Source: Toxorhynchites rutilus septentrionalis (Eukaryota; Arthropoda; Insecta; Diptera; Culicidae). Taken from it: DNA of 64,000 nt. Location of the stretch: the NCBI RefSeq assembly GCF_029784135.1, contig NC_073745.1, positions 315,570,787 through 315,634,786 on the forward strand, given 5' to 3'. The notes beneath the pieces were generated by a model. The model was not told the origin of the DNA. It saw nothing but the letters and a program-made list of their open reading frames with translations, and made no database searches. Every line of letters begins with the position of its first letter. Position 1 is the stretch's first letter. Positions 56,077 to 64,000 of this stretch are shown here, one piece after another. A program made the position numbers and the translations under genes.

Positions 56077-57658
56077 ATGGAGCAAAATAAAGAGAAAATC
56101 CGACATATTTTACAGTACTACTATGACAAAGGCAAAAATGCATCTCAAGCTGCCAATAAAATTTGTACAATTTATGGACCCGATACAGTTTCCATTTCCA
56201 CCGCACAACGATGGTTTCAACGTTTTCGTTCTGGTGTAGAGGTCGTCGAAGATGCGCCACGCTCCGGAAGTCCTGTCGTCGAAAATTGCGACAAAATCGC
56301 TGAATTAGCCGAGAAAGACCGGCATAGTAGCAGCCGTAGCATCGGCCAAGAGCTGGGGATAAGTCATCAAACCGTTATTAACCATTTGAAGAAGCTTGGA
56401 TTCACAAAGAAGCTCGATGTATGGATGCCACGGTGACCGGAATAAATCGCCACAGTAAACAACTGCAACAGAAACAACCGCTTAGAAAAAGTGTAGTAGG
56501 CTAGAAATATTTGGCGCGGGAAAAACATCATGTGCCTCACATTTCTATTATAAATTTATTCTCTTGTTCTCGTTTTTCGAAATTTATTCTGAGGACAATG
56601 TAATGGGGACGAAGTCCCCATTTGGCGAGGATAAGGAATCGAGGCGGCCCATGCCGCCAAGATGACGCAATCCGAGTCCACCGCCGACCCGCCGTCGGAA
56701 GCGGCGGTGTCTCGCACGCAAACCTGGGATCCACTGATTGCCCGGTTAGTTTGAAACATAGGATACGATCCTTTAGCAATGTCCGACCGAGCTCTAGCGA
56801 GCGTCGGACGGTATACGTCTGCCCGGGGCGTTACGTTTGCCTGGGGCGATACGTTTGCCCGGTTAATTCTTGTTTTGAAATACAATACCGCGCCACAATA
56901 TTTATAGCCTACTACACATTTTATAAGCGGTGGTTTCTGTTGCAGTCGTTTTCTGTGGCGATTTATTCCGGGAACCGGATGCCACACACGTTGACGCAAA
57001 AAAAAACATCTTTGACCGTATCGACGCATGTGAATCGCTGCTGAATCGCAACAAAATCGACCCGTTTCTGAAGCGGATGTTGACTGGCGATGAAAAGTGG
57101 GTCACTTGCGACAACGTGAAGCGCAAACGGTCGTGGTCGAAGCCCGCTGAAGCGGCTCAGACGGTGGCCAAGCCCTCATTAACGGCCAGGAAGGTTCTGC
57201 TGTGTGTTTGGTGGGATTGTCAAGGAATAATCTATTATGAGCTGCTTCCCTATGGCCAAACGCTCAATTCGGACCTGTACTGCCAACAACTGGACCGCTT
57301 GAAGGTAGCACTCATGAAGAAGAGGCCATCTTTGGTAAACAGAGGCCGCATTGACTTCCATCAGGACAACGCCAGGCCACACACTTCTTTGGTGACGCGC
57401 CAGAAGCTCCGGGAGCTCGGATGGGAGGTTCTTTTGCATCCGCCGTATAGTCCGGACCTTGCACCAAGTGACTACCACCTGTTTTTGTCCATGGCGAACG
57501 AGCTAGGTAGTCAGAAGTTAGCCACAAAAGAGGCCTGTGAAAATTGGCTATCCGAGTTTTTTGCCAATAAGGAAGCGAGCTTCTATAACAGGGGTATTAT
57601 GAAGTTGGCATCTCGTTGGGAACAAGTCATCGAACAAAACGGCGCATATTTGACTTAA
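56077..57658 (+). pseudogene. mariner transposase, interrupted and frameshifted
   Basis: The ATG at 56077 opens the DNA-binding half (MEQNKEKIRHILQYYYDKGK, FQRFRSGVEVVEDAPRSGSP, and a second HTH around IGQELGISHQTVINHLKKLG) up to 56431, where the MITE enters. After 56986 the frame resumes but an A-run at 56998-57006 has the wrong length, shifting it. From there RIDACESLLNRNKIDPFLKR, LTGDEKWVT (first Asp), FHQDNARPHTS (second Asp) and YSPDLAPSDYHLF (third Asp) follow; the last two Asp are 34 residues apart. The C terminus ends normally at TAA 57656-57658. All catalytic residues remain, so only the insertion and the frameshift disable it. Confidence 0.85.
56432..56976. mobile_element. 545-bp MITE with 9-bp target duplication, copy 2
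   Basis: GGATGCCAC is duplicated (56423-56431 and 56977-56985). Length and, by eye, every base agree with 50143-50687. It disrupts the mariner transposase after the DNA-binding domain, so it is younger than that mariner. 57733-59150 after the mariner holds AT-rich sequence and a few short frames, nothing recognised. Confidence 0.9.
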
Positions 57659-59154
57659 AACAGATTGTAACTAATTTTATGAACAAATGAAAATTCAAAA
57701 AAATACCACAGGACTTTTTTGACAGCCTAATATAAATCAAATGTGTAATTTCGTGGTATGGGTGCTTTTGTCATTCCTCGGTGCGGCATCGGTTTAAATG
57801 GCACACCAGTAACTTAGTTTGGCTACAATGCTGACATCTGTTGGTCCACGAAAAATATACTCATAACGAAATCTGTTCCTCATTTATGTTTTGCAGATAT
57901 TTACGTGGACAGTATCAATAAACATTTCCGGAAAACACATTTACGTATGTATCCAAAAATGAATGAAAACTATTCTACATTTCCGAGACTGTTCAAATTT
58001 TCTACCCACCATAAATCCGCATTTATCTATGAAGGGCTTTAGCTTCCCGGTCGAAAATTCATATTTTTCATATTTTTTTAACTTCATATATAGTTGAACT
58101 TCTGCATTGAAATCAATATTCTGAAAGTAATTCACATAAACTGTGAGAGATCGAGCTTTTTCCATTGATGGTGGGCACATTTTTTAAGTATAAATCTATT
58201 TATACACCCAAACTAGCGTTGGCAGAAAACATTTCATCTTTGGCAGAAAAGATTTTGCCAAAAAAGTCCATACGACGTCAATGGGGATCGAGCCTAGGCC
58301 GGCTGGAATGCAAAGCTAATTTACACGACCATGCTATCCACATGGCTAATGGTGCTTAAGGAGTTGTTCAGCAAATACGTGATAATATTGGAACTGATTA
58401 TAAAATGAAGTTGGGAGGTGTTTTCTAAGAGTAAAAAAGGAGCGCATGAAGGAGTACAATATCTATCTCGGTCTGGGCCGTGTATGGGGCAAAGCATGCG
58501 GAAAGCTTATTTGTCTTTTGTTTCGCTCGCTCGTATTAATCTTATATTGCTGTACCATGTATATTATACAAATGCTTACTAGTATTTGTGAGTCATGCCA
58601 TTTTCTGTTATGTTATGTCTCATTTAATGTCATAAATTGGGATGAAAAAACATGAGCTAAAAATCAATTCTGGGTGTAGCATTGAAATATTATTTACCCA
58701 ATATAAATAGAGATTAAACGCTGAAATAGGAAATTTACATAACAAATAAATAATTTTAGAACCTACTATGCATACTTTTATTTTTCAACGTATGCTACCG
58801 GAACTCTTCCTTTAGAGTGGTTTCCATCTTCGAGAAAAGTTATTTTTAACTACCACCTCTACAATAGCTAAAACTAATGGTCGCACGGGTTCAATGCTCC
58901 TTCAGAAGAGCTACCTCATTTTAGAGCATAAACTGAATCTATGTTCCAGGTCCAGGTCTACGTGAGAGAAAATTTTAGACGACAGAGACGAATCAGTATC
59001 TAAGAATAATATGGAAAATTGATATGTCTGATAATGTAATAATTTCGAATGTAGGATAAATTTGCATGTATGATTTTTAAAATCTTTTACAGATAAGTAG
59101 GTGGATCGTTTAACAGGTGAAAGTGTTTTGTGCATTTTATTCCCCATGAAAAAT

Positions 59155-60115
59155 GTTTACCACCTCGAGAAAACACCCTATGCAAAATATCAGCTCAATC
59201 GGACTTAAGGGAGAGTGGCGCAAAGCTTGAGTTCACCATATCACCAGGGGGATGCAAATTTTGACATTTGATGCAAATGTCTTAAAATGGCATGAAACGT
59301 CGAGATTTAGTGTCATCTCGAAGAAAAAAAATTGTCAAAAATCGGCACTCTGGGACTTAGTTTATACGAAACGAAAATTATGTTTTTGGGTGCCAATAAT
59401 AATAGTTTTCTCGATTTTTCATTCGGAACATGCTACGAAATGTTGATTTGCACTATAATATATCCTATGCAAAATATTAGCTCATTCGGACTTCATTTAC
59501 TGGTGTCAAAAACGTTAAAATTTGAGTTTTTTTGAAAAACGAAAAATCGCCGGAAATCGAGGTTTCAAAAAAAAAATTGGATGCCAAATGTCTTAAAATT
59601 ACATTACTGGTTGAGATTTACAGTAATCTCGATTTTTTTTTTGTAAAAAAAATGTTTTTTTGGCGCTTAGTCGTTTTTCCGCCTGAAAATAAATTTTTGA
59701 CAATTTTTTTAGATAACTGTAAATCTTTTTTAGATAACTGTAAATCTCGTAGCAAGTTCCGAATGAAAAATCGAGATAACTATTTTTATTGGCACCCAAA
59801 CCCATACTTTTCGTTTCGAATACCGAAAAAAAAGTCCCGGAGTGCCGATTTTTGACAAAAAATTTTTTTTTCGAGATGACACTAGATCTCGACGTTTCAT
59901 ACCATTTAATGATATTTGGCGTCAAATTTTTTTTTCGAAAACCTCGATTTCCCCCATTGGGTGCTTTTTCGATTTTCAAAAATCTCAAACTTTGACCGCT
60001 TTGCGCCACTCTCCCATAAGTCCGATTGAGCATAGGGTGTTTTTTCGAGGTGGTGAACATTTTGTATAGGGTAACTTTTGAAATTTTAGGGTCGATTTTT
60101 TCCCATACATTCATT
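59155..60115. mobile_element. Palindromic TAGGG element, uninterrupted copy
   Basis: AATGTTTACCACCTCGAGAA and AAAACACCCTATGCAAAATA on the left pair with GGGTGTTTTTTCGAGGTGGT near 60037 and then ATTTTGTATAGGGTAACTTT. The right end GTCGATTTTTTCCCATACAT then TCATTGGAACCCTA matches the terminus at 36435. The outermost left end seems lost. Inner landmarks such as CAAATGTCTTAAAATKRCAT occur four times, in alternating orientation. Frames of up to 171 codons here are by-products of the repeat. Confidence 0.6.
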
Positions 60116-60939
60116 GGAACCCTATTGTATACGCATTTCTTCCATTTGATATATATTTCTTTTCATTTGACATTAAACTTCGCGTTATTCTGCAAAACAA
60201 AGTACCGTAACAGCGTATTGAAAAAGTCGAGTTTCGATCCTTATGAATAATATTTGCGGCTTTCGCTACTGTTGTTTTTTTTTCATTTGAAGGAAAAAGC
60301 GGTCGAATGACATCATTCGCCTGTGGAGTTTATGATGAACTTGATCCAACTAGGATAAAGCGATCTTGGATCGATATTAAGAAGATCGATCTTTTTCTGT
60401 CCGTTTCCCGATTTTTTGGGTCGATTCTTTGTACTCCAAAAATAGCAAACATCGATCTTTTATTCTCGATTTTTCCGATTTTTTTAATCATAAATTTGTT
60501 TTTCAGTAAACATTTTTTAAACTCACCAAATACCAGCTGACAAACGTTATAAACATTTGACTCTTTTCAAGGTTGTCGAATTAGTGGTCATAAATTTATG
60601 AGAAACAGTTTTATAATTTTGGTCATTACAAAACAAATGGTCACAAGTTATATCAAAACCATCACATTCACTAGGCTTGCAGCGAATATTGTGACGAAAT
60701 TGGGTGGTGACAACAGGTCTAGATGAAGTGTTGTATTTTAGAACTTTTTACTGAATTCCAAACGTATGGCACGATTGGATTTTATGAAATGATGGTCAGT
60801 GAAGTTAAGTATGAGTATCAGTTGTTGAATTTCTAATAATAATTTTCAATTAATTTATTTAAATAAATACTTCCATGACGGTACAGGATGAATGCCCTGG
60901 AAAATACAATTTTTCTGGACTTCGAAGTTCCTTTTTATT

Positions 60940-61035
60940 ACCTTCATTCTGAAAAATGGTTTCGGCAATTCGAAAAGGGTGATTTCGATCTGAAGGACCA
61001 TGGACGTTTCGGTCGAAGGGAGGATCTGTGTGTGT
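60940..61035 (+). pseudogene. mariner N-terminal relic
   Basis: EKWFRQFEKGDFDLKDHGRF followed by GRRED is like the WFxxFxxGDFDxxDxxRxGRP block that links the two helix-turn-helix motifs of many mariner transposases. Nothing further downstream is recognisable. The frame 60888-61265 is otherwise featureless. 60120-60900 and 61040-61600 are unclassified. Confidence 0.4.
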
Positions 61036-61599
61036 GTGAAACGATGAATACAGAACGACAACAAATAATAAATTTAATATTTACCTTGATGGAAATAGGA
61101 AAAAAAAGTGGAAAATACAAATATACCCTAACACTTCACTTTATTCCTATCATCCGAAATAAAATTACGGAAATTCATTACTTTTCAACCTTCCAGACAG
61201 GGATCTCCCTTAAGAAGATTGATCAACGTGGCAAAGCTCGAAAACATTTAAAAGAGTACTCATAATATATATTGTGAGTTGGTTTTGTTACTGGGGAATT
61301 CCTCTTAAATGGGGATATTTTTTAACTGTTTCCATTGATCCGGAAATTTGCTCGATAATATGATGGATCTGAAAATGTATATGAGTGATCTCACGACTAG
61401 GGGGCAGATCGATTTTAAAAGTTTCAATGGAAGTATGTCTGCATTTGATTTTTATAATATCTATCTATCTCTAACCTCACTCATACTATCAAAATAACAT
61501 ATTAGCTAAGATAACATTGATTTCATCAGGGCTGACCCGATAGTAGAACAGAAGTTGGCTTTACCAACAGCCATTGAATTAAATCTTTTCCATTAGAGC

Positions 61600-63112
61600 T
61601 GAAGGGATTCCATAAGTTAATATATTTAATACAATTACTTGGCATCCCGGGATATGATCGACAACACCTTCAATATCCAGCTTCAGCACTTAAGCCATGG
61701 CTCATTTGTGTTTGTAGCGAAATTTTTGAATATATGCTGGGAGCTTTGCTACTTTCCTTCAGTATGGAAGCTAGCTAAAGCCATACCAGTTCGAAAACCA
61801 GGAAAAGATCCTTCTATTCCTAAGAGCTATCTGCTCATCAGCTTGCTCTGTGCACTCTCTAAGTTGTTCGAGAGATGCATCCAAACCCGAATTCTTGCTT
61901 TTGCAGATGAGCATGGTGTCTTTCCTGAGGAACAATTTGGATTCCGTAACGGAAGGTCTACCATCCATCAACTCACTAGAGTTACCAATATTATATAGTG
62001 GAACAAGTCGTTCACGACGACATCAATGGCGCTCTTGGACATTGAAAAGGCCTTCGATAATGTGTGGTACGATGGTCTAGTGTACAAGTTGCAACGATTC
62101 AATTTTCCAATGTATCTTATCAAGATCATCAGAAATTATTTCTCTGACATTTCGGGTGTCCCTTCATAATGTGTGCTCAGAGCATTTCAATATAGATGCA
62201 GGTGTACCCCAAGGAAGTATGCTTGGGCCTATTCTATACAACATTTATACTGCGGACATCCCACCGCTTCTCGGTGATGGGATGTTGTCCCAATTTGCCG
62301 ATGACACTGTGATTTTGTTTCAAGGCCGCGTCATCGGTGCTCTGACTCACAAATTGCAGGGTGGGTTGGATGCTCTAACAGGGTATTATACCAGTTGGAA
62401 AATTGTTATCAATGTGACGAAGACTCAGGCTATTCTATTCCCGCATTCGAGATCTCGTAGACTTGTTCCGTTTGATAACGTAAGTATTCGGTTCGGTAAC
62501 TCACTTATCGAATAGTCCAGAGAAGTGGTCTACTTTGGACTCACTCTAGACAGTCATCTCATTTTTAGGTCTCACGATAGTAATATGTAATATTTTGCTC
62601 CGGTCATTGTATTCATTGATTGGCAGAAATTCTAAACTTTGTCTGAAGAATCAGATGGCTGGATCATTTATACTGCAATTGAATATGCCGTTCCAGTCTG
62701 GAGCGGCTGTGTCTGGACACGCAGACTGAAGCTCCAGCGCATTCAGAACAAATTCCTCAAGATAATTCTGAATCTGCCCCCCTGGACGAGAACAACGGAG
62801 GTTCACAAAAGAGCCTGCCTGAATACCTTGGAAGTGAAATTCAAAAAATGTATTCAAACATTTGGAGGGAGGTGCTCCTATTCCGAGCATTTGATTGCCC
62901 GGAATTTGTACAGTTTAGGTTTAGGTTAAGGAAAGGTTAGATAGGTAGTTTGTTTTAATAATTTAAAAAACAATTAAATGTCTAACATTCAAATTAAGAA
63001 ACAAAAATCATATCAAATAAAACGAGCATTTAATAATGCAATCATTAAGCTAGAATTAAGACACTTAACTTGTAAAAACTTTGTATAAAACAAAAATAAA
63101 ATTAAATAAATA
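61600..63112 (+). pseudogene. Jockey-like LINE: decayed reverse transcriptase and 3' end
   Basis: A 5'-truncated non-LTR retrotransposon. Readable blocks of the polymerase in order: AKAIPVRKPGKDPSIPKSY, LSKLFERCIQTRILAF, FPEEQFGFRNGRSTIHQL, then after an in-frame TAG (61996-61998) LLDIEKAFDNVWYDGLVYKL, after a frameshift near 62150 AGVPQGSMLGPILYNIYTAD and QFADDTVILF with the intact catalytic Asp pair, and finally EYAVPVWSGCVWTRRLKLQR and LNLPPWTRTTEVHK. The wording fits the Jockey clade. It ends in an A-rich AAATAAAATTAAATAAATAT tail near 63112. Several stops show it is dead. 63115-64000 holds nothing recognised. Confidence 0.75.
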
Positions 63113-64000
63113 TATATTCACCAGGTTACGACTCGACAGGTTCACTAGCGATCGCGTCCGTACGGTCGAATCAGACAACCTAATCGGTCGTTTTCCTTCA
63201 GGAATATCAAAACAAAACGTTCAACACATCTTCTGGAATAAAGTCTATAACCTCAACAACAAGGCCACGTTAAAATGATGATTTACACTAGGTGCGCTCT
63301 TTTCATTCGTTGAACTGCATAACCCAAAACATATTTCAATAGTTTGACCGATCTATTCACTCATCACACCCGAGTAGGCAAAGCAGTTTGAGCAAAAAGT
63401 AAGAAAATAGTCAAAACCTTTATTCCGATGGACTTCCAGCTAGAGAATGACTAAATCGCAATAGATAGACTCACGGAAATCATGACTCTAGATGCCATCA
63501 CTGGAAAGTCGTTAAAGGTACTGAACGTACAAAAGCAATAACTCGACATTCGAAAATCTCTCATAATCATGCGATTATTCAACAATTATCTGATTAGGAT
63601 TAAAATGTTCATGCCTGTAGATATTTGCAGTTCCGCCGAACCCAATACAGTATTTGGAAGCTTAATTTAAAATAAATATTCTTGCTGAGCAATGATTAGA
63701 CCTAGAAGCATACCCATTTTTGGAAAAGACATAGAAAAGATATTTTCGCCACAGAGAATCCAGACGAGATTCCAGCTATCAAATTTATACTAGCATAAGA
63801 GTAGAACTGTCTCGATAATCACGCAACCATCAACGCTGTTCATTCAATTTCATTATTATAAAAATTTTCTACTTTGTTCTAGTATCGCATTAACGGTTTG
63901 ATTCCTTAGAAGAACCCATCGCTCTAGGACCATCACTTCCAAGCTTCGAAGGCCCTTGTATCGAAACGTATTTTATATTGTATGTGTACAATGATTCCAG

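Larger units (their letters stand above)
55894..57730 (+). mobile_element. mariner (DD34D) transposon split by the 545-bp MITE
   Basis: TA at 55892-55893 and 57731-57732. Ends TTAGGCTGTCAAAAAAGTCC on both strands, followed by TGYGGTATTT, with one or two differences. After subtracting the MITE and its 9-bp duplication the length is 1283 bp, the normal mariner size. The well-matched ends and well-kept reading frame point to a young copy. Confidence 0.9.

Noticed and set aside
59599..60114. 171-codon frame on the minus strand
   Set aside because: Same palindromic repeat; low complexity with many Lys and Phe from A/T runs.
1..64000. CRISPR array, phage, bacterial operon or endogenous virus
   Set aside because: Spliced genes, TATA promoters, SINEs and mariners show insect nuclear DNA. 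No spaced direct repeats of CRISPR type and no viral protein motif were found.

Overview
The window looks like nuclear DNA of a culicine mosquito, most probably Aedes-like. It is AT-rich, genes are few and carry very short introns (58-66 bp), and the space between them is packed with mosquito-type mobile DNA: tRNA-headed SINEs, mariner, Tc3-like and DD37-type elements, MITEs with many kinds of target duplication, a Helitron and decayed non-LTR retrotransposons. Species assignment is inference from repeat content and protein style; no database search was possible.

Five real host genes can be supported. Four belong to one family of small secreted proteins (280-286 aa), each with a signal peptide, six cysteines in the same arrangement and one phase-0 intron at the same place. 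They form two divergent pairs: gene A (minus, 17161-18061) with gene C (plus, 21235-22161), and gene B (minus, 31199-32107) with gene D (plus, 47536-48462). A resembles B and C resembles D, so an ancestral head-to-head pair was probably duplicated and then pushed apart by transposons. Each gene has a TATA box at the expected distance. The fifth gene is a UDP-glycosyltransferase on the minus strand (53367-54985), complete except for a tiny unlocated first exon. A possible first exon of a further gene lies at 3468-3528 in a GC-richer patch.

The rest by region. 1-4500: diverged repeats and the GC-richer patch. 4513-6066: Tc3-like transposon with one frameshift. 6476-12402: SINE, a duplicated repeat, a pogo-type MITE and a TTAA element nested in a 4-bp-TSD MITE. 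13391-14525: DD37-type transposon with a lost catalytic Glu. 14795-15996: 1.2-kb heptamer minisatellite. 16400-29100: genes A and C with Helitron, SINE and long MITE copies. 29150-30933: three elements nested in each other. 34281-37450: palindromic element and MITEs. 37849-40486: composite element containing a decayed mariner. 40612-43565: LINE split by a SINE that was itself hit twice. 44264-46560: SINE and DD37 relic. 49749-49959: long (TTC)n. 50143-50687 and 56432-56976: two seemingly identical 545-bp MITEs with 9-bp target duplications, the second splitting a mariner (55894-57730). 52325-53293: Helitron just past the UGT gene. 59155-60115: second palindromic copy. 61600-63112: Jockey-like LINE relic.

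No phage, bacterial, CRISPR or viral gene was recognised. The most notable signals are the paired six-cysteine gene family and the very recent 545-bp MITE.
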